Assembly: GCA_030248135.1 (NCBI GenBank)
Contig: JASANC010004871.1
Span: 1-64,000 of the forward strand
Source of the DNA: Theristus sp. LFF4_11
Lineage: Eukaryota > Nematoda > Chromadorea > Monhysterida > Xyalidae
Reading direction: 5' to 3'
Length of the DNA stretch: 64,000 nt
The notes under the pieces are model-generated. The model was given only the letters and a program-made list of their open reading frames with translations. It did no database searches and was not told where the DNA came from. The position numbers and the translations under genes were made by a program. Each line of letters starts with the position of its first letter. The stretch's first letter is position 1. Shown in pieces: positions 24,501 to 34,569 of the stretch.

Positions 24501-25983
24501 ATGATGCCGCCGGTCACGAATTCGATTTTTCGGAAGATTTTTACGGCCAGAAGATTGGATGTGCTTCATCAAGGTGAGGAGGAGAGGAAGTGGAAGTAAT
24601 TTTGATTTAGAGTCGCAGTGGAGCAGTCAGTCAGTACCAAAGTGAAGTGCGTTGTTAGAAATGCTAAAATACAAAAATCGTCATTTTTGTTTATATTTTT
24701 TTTAATTTGGAAAACCAAAGTTGTGCTGTGCCAAATCAACCAGGGTCCAGGGACATAGTTGTTCCAGAGCCGGGGGGGGGGAGTGGGGTTGTTAAAAAAA
24801 AACAAAAATCGTCATTTTTGTTTTTTTCGAAGAAAATTTTTTTTTTAAATTTCAAAAATCAAAGTTGTGCTGAATCAATCAGGGAGTCCGAAGAACCACA
24901 TATGATATGCAAGCGCCTCCCGAATGACTCCCGCATGGCGGAACTTTGCAGATTTTGTTTTGGTGACCTCAATTACCCCTTTTCCAAACCGTCACCATGC
25001 CTCTTCTTGTGTTTTGACCTCCAAAACGTCACTAATTGTCCCCTGTCCCCAGCTAAGCTAATGCTAAAGTGAAGACAAACATACCGCCTTGAAATTCGAT
25101 CAATTCTTCTGATGATGTCGCGACGACACGACACGAAGCAGCAACCAGACAATGTAGCGCTTGCAAACGGAGCAGCGAGCACAATCGGACGTTCTGCGAG
25201 GCGAATCGTCACCTTATCTGCATCGGAAATGGTAGGCCAAGCTTTGGTACGCTCAAAAACTTCATCGCAGATGTTGTCGAAGCCTAAAATCAGTCGGTAA
25301 AACGGTCCAAAATGGACTGCTGACGGTTTTACGAGGTAATATCAAAGAAAATTTTTGTTTAACTTTCGAAAAATTTTGCCAAATTTGAGGTTTTCAGAGC
25401 ATATTAGAGGAAAATTTTTCAAATTGTTTTTTTTTAAATCGGCATTTTTGTTTTAATCACTTTTAAAAAAAAATTCGATTTTTGTTTAACAACCCTAGGG
25501 GGGAGTGGGCGATATAAATAGCTAAATAGACCAAATTTTCCAAATAACTGCAAAAATTAGGTAGATGAACAAAATGCCAAAATTTAAGATCAGCTTAAAA
25601 TGCCCAAAAACTTATTATGAACGCATATTTTGCCTAAAATTAGCGAAATTTACTGAAAATTCAAGGAAAAACGGGTCAATTTTGGTCAAAATGTTTGTTC
25701 TTCGAAGCCAAAATTTTTCAGATAGATAGCTGGCTAAGCATTTTTTTGGTAAGATAATAGCTTAGCGGAAAATCTTTGCAGATAGAAATGGATTCGAAGA
25801 AATTTGGTCCCGTTATCGGCGTTTTCAGGCGTCATCGGCGTTATTTTAATTGGAACTGGCTTGGTGATGACAGACTTTTGCGTGCATTTGGGCGACTTCT
25901 TCATGTACGGCGTGCCCGAAACCGCTGCTGCTTATCACCAAACGTTGGCTGAAATCGCAAAGGCTGAAGAGAAGGGATTTTGA
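24501..25983 (+). CDS. Small single-TM protein of 75 residues, unknown family
   Basis: Two coding exons, 24501-24573 and 25829-25983, join in phase 1 and give a 75-residue product starting MMPPVTNSIFRKIFTARRLD. The second exon holds one hydrophobic segment, GVIGVILIGTGLVMTDFCVH, and then a short charged tail (AAAYHQTLAEIAKAEEKGF). A basic, Arg/Lys-bearing N-terminus before a single helix is typical of small inner-membrane proteins of mitochondria. I do not recognise the family. The reading frame is open upstream of the ATG to an acceptor at 24450, so a longer N-terminus is possible. The 1.25-kb intron contains repeat H and A/T runs. The adjacent downstream same-strand gene is a likely complex III assembly factor. 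Confidence 0.6.
24717..24925. repeat. Repeat H, copies 2 and 3
   Basis: Two segments (about 24717-24760 and 24865-24925) repeat the words aaagttgtgctg, aatcaaccaggg or aatcaatcaggg, and gaagaaccacata, also seen at 23940-23990. They flank an 8-9 base G run. Confidence 0.45.
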
Positions 25984-26375
25984 GTGAGCAAATTAGCACA
26001 TGTGAGTGTCCACTGAAAGAGTTGCGTTTTTCAATTCGTGTTTCTCAATTTCGTTTGTTTCAACTGTTATTAACATGGCATCAATACAATTAAACTACGA
26101 ATCAGATGGCAAATTCCAAATCGGCAGCAGCGTGCTGTGCAGCAGTCGCAAATAGCACTGCGCTCGGCAAACCTTGCTGTGTCTTTCAGATTGAAGAAGA
26201 AAACTCAACTCATCGTCACTCAACGCCTTTTGTCTGAACACTGGGGGCAACGCCAATTTTTGTTCTCATCAAAATTAAATAACGACAGATATTCAAAATA
26301 ATCCAATTCTGTCAAAAACAAAGTTGACTAAAACTCGGTGCGTCGCATCCGAGTGAATGGACACGCGAGTGCAGC

Positions 26376-26669
26376 ATGCGTGCCGTCGTCGCGCGTCTCT
26401 GGTCGTCCTACACTCGCACGAGCGTGTTCCGTTTCACGAAGCAGCACTCGCACCAACGCTGGTTTCTGTTTGCGGTCGGCTTCGGCGGCGGCGTCTCGTT
26501 GGAGCTGATCAAGATTTACTGGACACCAATGGGCGTCAGTTATTACTCGGTGCGACGGCGAAAAGTGCTCGAAAACTGTGAACAGACGCATCGCGCTCAA
26601 TTGCAACAATTGTTGGATGCAGAACTCGAGTTGTTGACTGCGGGGCAACGTGCAACGGGTGAATTATAG
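26376..26669 (+). CDS. UQCC5/SMIM4-like complex III assembly factor
   Basis: Intronless frame of 97 residues starting MRAVVARLWSSYTRTSVFR. A basic N-terminus rich in Arg and Ser suits mitochondrial import. The core HQRWFLFAVGFGGGVSLELI followed by KIYWTPMGVSYYSVRRRKVL aligns by eye with vertebrate UQCC5 (SMIM4): Arg then a hydrophobic stretch, an acidic residue and a hydrophobic pair, Lys, Gly, then a Y-x-V-xRRK motif. In vertebrates this single-TM protein of the inner membrane helps assembly of the bc1 complex around cytochrome b. A polyadenylation-like aataaa lies about 180 bases downstream. The alternative is an unrelated small membrane protein; a profile search would decide. Confidence 0.65.
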   Translation: MRAVVARLWSSYTRTSVFRFTKQHSHQRWFLFAVGFGGGVSLELIKIYWTPMGVSYYSVRRRKVLENCEQTHRAQLQQLLDAELELLTAGQRATGEL

Positions 26670-28399
26670 GGCTTGGAAATTGTTGTGCTTGTGTACATGT
26701 GCAATGTATGCTTCTGGAGATATTTGTCTGGTTTTGTTGTGTGACTTTGCCTTTTTGTGCCTGTGGTGATTTTTCATCGTGTTATTTAGAGTCTGCTAGT
26801 TGCAACTTTATTTTGAATTTGTAGAAAACGAGAAAAAAAGCGAAAAATAAATACGGTGAATCGTGATGGAAATTGGATTATTTGTTGGAAATGCAAAACG
26901 TTCGCCTTCGTTTGGCGAATCGTGTTTGGCGTTTGATTATTTTGATTTTTTTGTGGTTTTGATTGCTTCGCAATTTTAGCATGTGTGAAAAAAGCGTGGC
27001 GACGTTGACGTGCACGTCGTCAGCAGGGGCTAAAAGTCAGTATGAGCTTGCGAAAAAAAGACATCGGTTGGTGTGTGTCCTTTGATTCGAGGTTTCAATT
27101 AGAAGGGATGGAAAGTTTGGAAGGATGAGGCAGACTGTCGCTCGCTCACTGCATCAACGCAAGCTGTGACGCGCATGTGAGTTTGCAAGCGTGAGTATTG
27201 TGAGCAGATGTTTTTTGTGTTATATTCGCGGCATTGTCTCACTGTTTTCAAGAAGCTGACACGGCAAGTTTTGTGCGTCGGTCAACGTTCATGTTTCTGC
27301 AAAGGTCAATTCATGGTTCATTCATAGTTGACGTTGATGGGATGATTGCTGTGGTCAGGCAAATGTGTTCGTTGTTTATTTCCGGTTTGGAAACTGCTCT
27401 GATGGCGAAAAACTTCTTTCATTTATTGAACAGGAGGTTTGCCGCCACTGCAGCATCGTGTCGCATCAATTTCGCGCACCCACGTGAGTGAGGCTTTGCG
27501 AGCACACCCTGGACGTGTTCGAACACTGGTGCGCTGCAGCCCATGAGGAGCTGAGTTGAACAACCATGTTTCGATTCCGTTAAAACAGGAGCCCTGTCCA
27601 TGGTTCCGGCGCTGTCGCTTTTTCGGAGTGGAACCGGCGGCTTCGGTCGCAAACGCCAGCAACTCGGCTACGCCCCTCCGGAGCGTTGCGCTCCGGCAAA
27701 CAACAACAACAACAACCTCAGTCCATTTGTAAATTATGTGTGATCAGTTGATACAGATTGAGCATCTGACTAGCTGCTCAAGTCTAGTTGATGTTGATGT
27801 AGTTCAACGCTACAAATCAATCGTTTCATTATCTGGTGAGCCCGACGTGAAAGTATCAATAACAATACAGTATGTAATATTTTTTTAACTTAAAAAATCT
27901 GAATTGTTTAAAATCCTAAGTTCTATTAACACACACACAAACTTTCGCTAAATTCAGCCAAATTATAACAACGTTTCAAAACGATATTCCATTGTGAATG
28001 AGTTTACTGTGCGAAACGCCGAAACCTAAGTAGCATAACGTCACCCCATTTGAAGAAGATCAATCTTTTCCTTCCTCTGTTCCATCAAAGAAGTAACTCT
28101 GACCGATTAACTTGTGAAACATGTATTTTCAAGTTTTAAATTGTCTCCTTACATAATGATGCCGTTGTTAATCTCGAACATGTGACATGAATGTGAAATG
28201 TTGTTTGTTGTCTTGTCTTGCATCCCACCCACACCCAAGAAAGTTATACCAATTTTAACCGTTTAGTATTTGCAATACTTTTCTGGCAAAGCATGTTTCA
28301 TTCCGCCTCAATGATTCTCTCAATTTACGTTACGTCTGCACTCGGTCATTCAGATTGGAATGCATATGATAAGTGCAGCAAGTTTAGAATAGAACTTAC
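26670..28399. other. Intergenic with a SINE 3 fragment
   Basis: This is downstream flank of the UQCC5-like gene and of the AT-rich gene, which converge here. It contains the SINE 3 copy at 27598-27716. A possible last exon of the AT-rich gene lies near 28290 (see that gene). Otherwise nothing is recognised. Confidence 0.4.
27598..27716 (+). mobile_element. SINE family 3 (CAA tail), 3' part
   Basis: It shares ggttccg, cgctgncgct, cgaagtggarc-like words, ggcgacttcggtcgcaaa, a ccatccg/ccctccg block and ctncggcaacaaacaac with 53270-53395. It ends in CAACAACAACAAC, the mark of a retroposed tail. The 5' limit is not defined. Confidence 0.5.
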
Positions 28400-29253
28400 C
28401 ATTCCTTGTTCCTATCAAAATGATGAAACGGTAGTTGAAAGAGCGTGACAAACTGTTCCCTTTCAGTTTCTTTTGCATTTCCTTTATTTTTGAGAAAACT
28501 TTGGTTTATTTTTTGACAACGTTCGACCAAGTTCTCAATTGCTCGCAGCAACAGCTTCCCTTCTAACATCGCTATGGTTGTTGTTCCCCACTTGGGAATA
28601 ATTATTATTTGAAGTAAATCAGCATAATTTTCGAATGCTGCTATTGTTTGGCCGAGTTGTGGGTGGGAACCGCTGATGTGTTTGTGCCATTCAATCATAC
28701 GGTTCACTTGTATGATCTGAATGGCCACGCACAAAGGGAAGGAAAGCGACCGTGTGAATATTAGCACCACGTTCCGACCATTAGCGAACAACAGTAGGTG
28801 CGGAACCCCTTTATCATGTTGAACAATTTCATGGATAGAAAGAACTCTGTTTCCCTATTTGTCCGAACGGCGTAACCATGCAAACCATACCTTCGACGGA
28901 AATTATAACGGCAAATATGCATTCACATGTTCCAATGCCGATTTCAATTCCACCATTTTTATTTTCACATTGCTGATATATTCAGTCACACCTCTAAGGT
29001 GCTAAGGTGTTTATCCGGTCCGAAAGGGCCAGGATCCAATGGGTTAAAAAGATTTCCCGCAATCCGCAATCCCGCTCCTGTTATCTTAACCATGTCATGG
29101 TCATGTAACGCTCCGCATGTGTATAATAATGGTCTGAAAGCACGATATTCATTCCTTAAACAGAGCGGCCGTCATCACTTGCTTTCACGCGTTCAGTCGG
29201 CCCTTGCGTTGTTCTTGAATGGGAACTCTTGCGTTTCTATTCGAAAGAAGCAT
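28400..29253 (-). CDS. AT-rich spliced gene of no recognised family, 3' end uncertain
   Basis: Three exons agree in phase: 29253-29189, 29133-28990 and 28846-28400. They give about 217 residues starting MLLSNRNARVPIQEQRKGRL. The joins use tttcag acceptors and strong donors (the last is atg then gtaagt). Readable segments are TCGALHDHDMVKITGAGLRI, NLFNPLDPGPFGPDKHLSTL, IHEIVQHDKGVPHLLLFANG and a helical, charged stretch IENLVERCQKINQSF. The frame of the first exon is open further upstream behind an acceptor, so a 5' exon may exist. A short terminal exon opening with CGGAATGAAAC near 28290 would add about 18 residues. Codon choice is AT-rich, unlike the GC-richer exons elsewhere. I cannot assign a function, membrane helix or catalytic motif. 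Confidence 0.45.
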
Positions 29254-30419
29254 ACCGTTTATTCGATAAGCCGAAGAAAATCTGAAAATAACGAGCGTGG
29301 ATCGTTGTTTATTAGAGCCGCATACCTGCGTATGTGTTTTTCCAGTCACAGTCTGCGTTGTGTCTGATTGCCTGGTTTGTTTCTTTGCCTCTTCGGCATT
29401 CTGTTATTATAAAACCGCTCTCCAAAATTTCGATGTTTGTTGTTTGTTTGTTGTCGTTTTTGGTTGTTCTTTAATTATTCACCACCAACCGCTGCAAGCA
29501 ACGTCAACAAAATCTTCACAATTTTCGGCCATGGCCCTACCAGGCGAGTGCTGGTGCCGGTTTGACGGTAAACAGCCAAGAAATAAGAGCGTCCAAGCAT
29601 CCCACTGCTAAACACGGACAATAGGGCGTACAAGAAAACGATTTGTGTATGCCCCTGATTTTTATGCGCTGAATTTCATTACGTTCACTTGATTGAGCAA
29701 AAAAGCGGAAAAATGTCTACACGGCCCGCCCGATACCAGCCAGACGGGCAAGCAGTTTAGTGCAAAATGATCATGCAATAATAATGCCATATAACATTGC
29801 TTCCAGAGGTGGGTGGGGCCATAACCAGACACACGCGTGTGTAAGCTGCCGAAAAGCTGCTGCCCCCTGACGCCTTTAAAGCCAAGAAGCCGTCATAACA
29901 ACTACCGATTTGCTATGGCTTTACGTCTCTATAGCTTGTTAAGATTTTTATTGCCCACTTTTGCGTGTGTACATGGCTCAACGCACGACGATGCTGGTTA
30001 ATCCGTGCGTGCGAGATTTGATTATAGGGTTGCGTTTTCGTCTGCGTCTGGTGCTTTTTTGACATTCATAATATTATTATGTGCTTCTAAGTAAAGCTGA
30101 AACATGCGGAACTGAGGAGGTGACAGCCTATGCGGTGGCAACATGAGAACGCCGGTTGTTTGTGAAAAAAACTCAAGATGTTCTTCAGATTTTTTATCTC
30201 CTTTGCATTACACGTGTTGATTAGTACACATTGAATGTCTCGAGACTGTTTACCTTTTCGCAAACACATTTTTGTTTTTCACGAATAGTTCTTTCTCATT
30301 TAATCAAATTCAAAATATGCAGCTGCATGGAAGTGGAGAAAGGCAGAAGCGCACGTTGAATGCATTGATTGTTATTGATGCCTCTGTGGCAGGTTCGATG
30401 ATTAGCGTGTCTGGAATTA

Positions 30420-30630
30420 CGGTATGGCCGATTAAACATGGCAGCTTTTTTCAGGGTTCAAGGAGCGCGCGAAATTTGAATGAAAGTAAAAAAGACGTTC
30501 AGAAACCACATTGTGTGCCAAATTTGACTCGTTTTTTAAACTAATTGATTATCCGCGCTATTCTGTGCATTCTTTATTCCTTGCACACATGATTGGGAAT
30601 TATGTTCGCATTTTTGAAAAAGACAACTGT
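30420..30630 (+). repeat. Foldback family F, diverged single arm
   Basis: Reads ttcagggttcaaggagcgcg, then cgaaatttgaatgaaag, cagaaacc, attgtgtgccaaatttgac, a T run and ttctgtgcattctttattcc. The same order of words occurs at 58480-58620 and in the palindrome at 58136-58427. Confidence 0.6.
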
Positions 30631-31076
30631 GGGGGGCCGGTGGGGGGGTGCTTTTTTTGGGGGGGTGTATCTCAATTTGGATCAGTTTACGAACACGGAA
30701 AACTGAAGCCGCTGCCAACCATGAGATTTGATCTAAAGGACAAAAGCACAAATCCCAGCAATTAATAGCCAATTATGGATTTTCGCTGGCATCCGTTTGA
30801 CTCTTTTCCATGTCCTATCATTCAGAGACCCGGTGCCGCCATAATCCGTCATCATTAAAACCATTTATGATGCATTTTTTTCGCAAGTTGACTTGATTCA
30901 TATCGTTCAAGATGCTATTTTGTTAGTTAAATGGCTCAAACTGGTCGGGATTTTTGCTTTCTATTTTACTTGCAGCTAATTTTTATCAGTTTTTTTATTC
31001 GAAGTTTTACTGATTCTTGTGTTAATCGTTTGCGCTCTTTCTTGCTAACATCTAAATCTTTTGAAAAAAACATCTA

Positions 31077-31516
31077 CCGTATTACCCCCAATAAACCCCC
31101 ATGGGGGATTAATACGTCAGCGACTTTTAGGGGTGGGGGTTTATTGGTGGGGGAAGGGAGGTTATTTACAAACAAATTCTAGGGGTGTGGGTTTGTTGAA
31201 AAATGGCAAAAATACCTTGCATGGCAGGCAAGAAAGTCGCAGAAACTTCTACTTTTCACAGAGATTTCCTTTTGTAACAGCCTTTTTTGTAATGAAATTA
31301 CCATTAACTCATCCCTTTGGGGCCTTTGGTAGCACAATTGCACCAGTGTCACTGCATTTAGCCACTGAATTCGCTGGGTATGTGTTTCAAACAGGTTTCC
31401 AATTAACCCTCATGGGAGATTATTTGTGGGGGGGGGATTATTCGGAAACTTGTCGGGGGGTGGGGGCTTATTGGTAGGGAGGGGGGGATTTTAGGGGGGT
31501 TAATGGGGTAATACGG
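31077..31516. mobile_element. MITE family E, G-rich, TA-flanked
   Basis: 440-bp element. The left end CCGTATTACCCC and the right end GGGGTAATACGG are exact inverted repeats, and each end is bordered by TA. The inner ends carry long C or G runs (aaacccccatgggggatt on the left, several runs of 5-8 G on the right), so the strand could form G-quadruplexes. No coding capacity beyond chance. Confidence 0.8.
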
Positions 31517-34500
31517 TAAATGTTTTTCTTCAGTTCGCCTAGGTTCGCCTGCTCAATTACAAAGCAGCTTCTCAGCAAGTGTTAGATTTCTCATGAAGCT
31601 GAAAATCGCAACTATTCATTCACGTGTTCCTTAATGAGTTTTCGGCGCCAAAATTTTTATTTCCCTGGCGACGCTAAAATAATAAGCTGAGTAAACAAAC
31701 TTCTTCTGCATGTATAGTTGCTTTGGAAGGATTTTATTTTTATTTCTGCTATTTTATTACCAAATTTACGTTTTTTAAACGCAGACAGATCACTATTTTA
31801 TACACTTTGCGGAATGAGAAATGAAATGGCAAGAAAGTGGTGCGAAATGGAGCCTTTGAAGAATTAGCACTGTTTTTGCTGATATTGAAACTAGCCAAGA
31901 TTGGTTAGCATTTTGAAATAAGATGACATTGAGAAAACGTACAAGCACATATGCTTCGGATATTCGCAAGTCGCGACTAAGAACTCCGCCTACTGGCAAA
32001 AAAATTATAAGATTCGAAATAAGTTTCATATTTCTATGTTCTAATCGTGGTGAGATGTTTTTTTGCCAACTAGTTAAATGAAATTGGTCGTTGTTTATAT
32101 TGATTTTAATTCACAATTATTTATCATTTTTAACGACACGGACCTCCTGTGGAGCTGAAATTAACCGGTGACCCTTGCTCTTGCTGTGTATCTGGTGTGG
32201 TTGTACACACATGACGCGTTTACGCTCCTGTTGCATAATTTTCCCGTTTCACGCCAGTTCAAAGTTTCCGCGTGATATCATTATTTTTTACGTCAGAAAG
32301 TGATTTACGGTACATTTGCCACTTTTTCCCGACTAAAAATGTCAAAACATTCCACATGCGGTTTAGTTCTCTGATTCCAAAATCACCATGTGCGTGCGTT
32401 TCTAACAGAATTTGTTTTCCGCCGTTGATTGTATTTAAAAAAATTTCGTGTATCATCTAGCGTTTGATTTTTTGGCAGAAATTGCATTTTCTGCCCAGGG
32501 TCACCCTGCCTGCCTGATTACGTGACGAGGGTGAGGCGAGGTGAAAATTGAGTTTTTGAAAGTTTATCACATCAAAATGGGGAACTTTTGATATAAAATG
32601 GACACATTTTGCTGAATGAAACTCTTGCTTTTATTTCATCATCTCGAAGTGCGTTATTTTTATTTGGCACTTGACACTGTAGTTGTACGTGTACCGTATT
32701 GAATAAATAACTTCAGAGATTGGATGTGCAGTTTACGGGTGTGTAAAGTGTCAAATAAATATTTATGCGCTTGTGTTATTCAGTGTATTGTTCTCCTCTA
32801 TCCGCATAGTGTTCATGGTCATTTTTACTCGTGCATTTTCTATTATTTTCAAATCGTCAAATTTTCAATTTCAACATGCCACATTATTCAACATCCAATA
32901 ACCGCAAAACCGTTTCACACAAAATGGGAAGCAGGCAAAGTTTTGTGACAACTTTTTGTTTATAAGATACCATCAATGAGAGAAGTGTGGCTTCAGGTAA
33001 ACAATCGAAACATTTTCCGTTAGTTATATTCACATTTAAGAGCACATATCCGACCTCGATTTCTCAGTAACGGGTTTCAAGTGTTGATTCGCCATTCGGA
33101 CCCCCAAGTTTTATTTGTTCAATGCAAATGTTTTTCTTTCGGTGCCTCTATTATCTGCTCCCGCATTCAGGTGCCGAAATATACCTAGAAGGCCAATGTC
33201 ACTGGTATGGTCGATTGATTTGTTTGTTTGTTTGCGTTGTTGAATTGATACGCAAATATTAAGAATACGAAGGCGCATCTTTACCATACTTTTACGAAAT
33301 AAGATACTAACCTTTTTGGTGGTCTCACTGCGCCCCATCGCCAGCTCAGAAACGTTCAATTTTGCGTTATGTTATTCGTTTCATGTATTTTTGTACTGTG
33401 ATAATAAGATACTCCAAACACTTTTTATTCTCGGACTCGCACACGGATTGACCGATTCCGCGCGTTTCTTCGATGCGAACATTTTATAAGTAAACAGCTG
33501 AAGCTGAACGATTATTTCATGATCTTGAATTTCCTTAGAGAGTGTTGTCTTGGTGTTTTGTTTCAATTTTGTGACTTTCTCATACAAGCGCTGAATTAAA
33601 AACACAGCGTTATCCAGAACTGTGCTTAGGTGGTGTGTTTTTACTTTAAGTGCTGAAATCACGCAAAATCACGGCGGCAGCTTTTTGCCTTGATTTGTTT
33701 TTGTAGTATAATTGTGTTGTTGTGCAATCACTCACAATTTTTAGATTCATTTCATGGGAGGCACGGAATTATTTATGGCTTCCGAAAGCAACCGTTTTAG
33801 GGTTTCCGTGCGTTGTATGATGCAAACGCGAATAATCCAATTGCTTTCAACAAGAAATCATGGCAAACTGTGTATCAGCCCATAAATGTCTCTAAAAGCA
33901 ACTGAGTTTGTGAAGTATTTTTTTGTGTCAAATCATCATAGCCATGCTCAATTCAATAGGTAGAAAAAAATATTAAAATATTATGACGGTCCATGTGAGT
34001 TCACATAGTGTTTTTAGACTTTATAAGATTTTATGCGTTTATTTAGATAACAGTCCGTGCCAGGGTGGGTGAGCTTTAGACTTCTGCAACTTTTTAGGCT
34101 TCCAAGCAAGATGCAAGTCAGCTTGCTGTAGCATTTCGTATTGAAATCGAGATCCCGCTGTTGCTTGACTTTTTCAACATTTTTTACTTGTTTGTATTTT
34201 ATTGCACAAACCACAAAGTACAGTACATATACAGTTCCATGCTTGTTTACCGATTTCAGGAGCATGCGCGATATTATGGAATACTTGTGCAATCTTTATG
34301 CAGACGTTTCTCGTGTTTGTTGGTTTGATGCGCCATTTCGTGCACTAAAAACTATTCGCTGTTGCATTTTTCAGAAACGGTCTCTTTTGAAGTTAGCCGA
34401 CATTTCATCATGGCAAAGAAACCAAAGAAGAGAACAAAACATCGGTGACTGAGATGAATCGTTTAAACATGTGGTAACTCAGGCACACGAATTGAAAAAT

Positions 34501-34569
34501 GTGAAAACAACAAAGCCTCCAATTGAAATGACATCAAGATGACAATGACTGTTAATCGTGACTTGAACA

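Larger units (their letters stand above)
29254..34569. other. AT-rich 5.3-kb stretch with few exons and two repeats
   Basis: No confident gene. Repeat family F occurs at 30420-30630 and MITE E at 31077-31516. Two minus-strand open stretches look exon-like: 33650-33470 behind gatttcag and 32456-32289 ending at a gtaaaa donor. Both have balanced amino acid content and share a few words with the 28.4-29.2 kb gene. A strong-Kozak ATG (gccatgg) at about 29533 on the minus strand did not connect in phase to the next exon. Confidence 0.4.
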
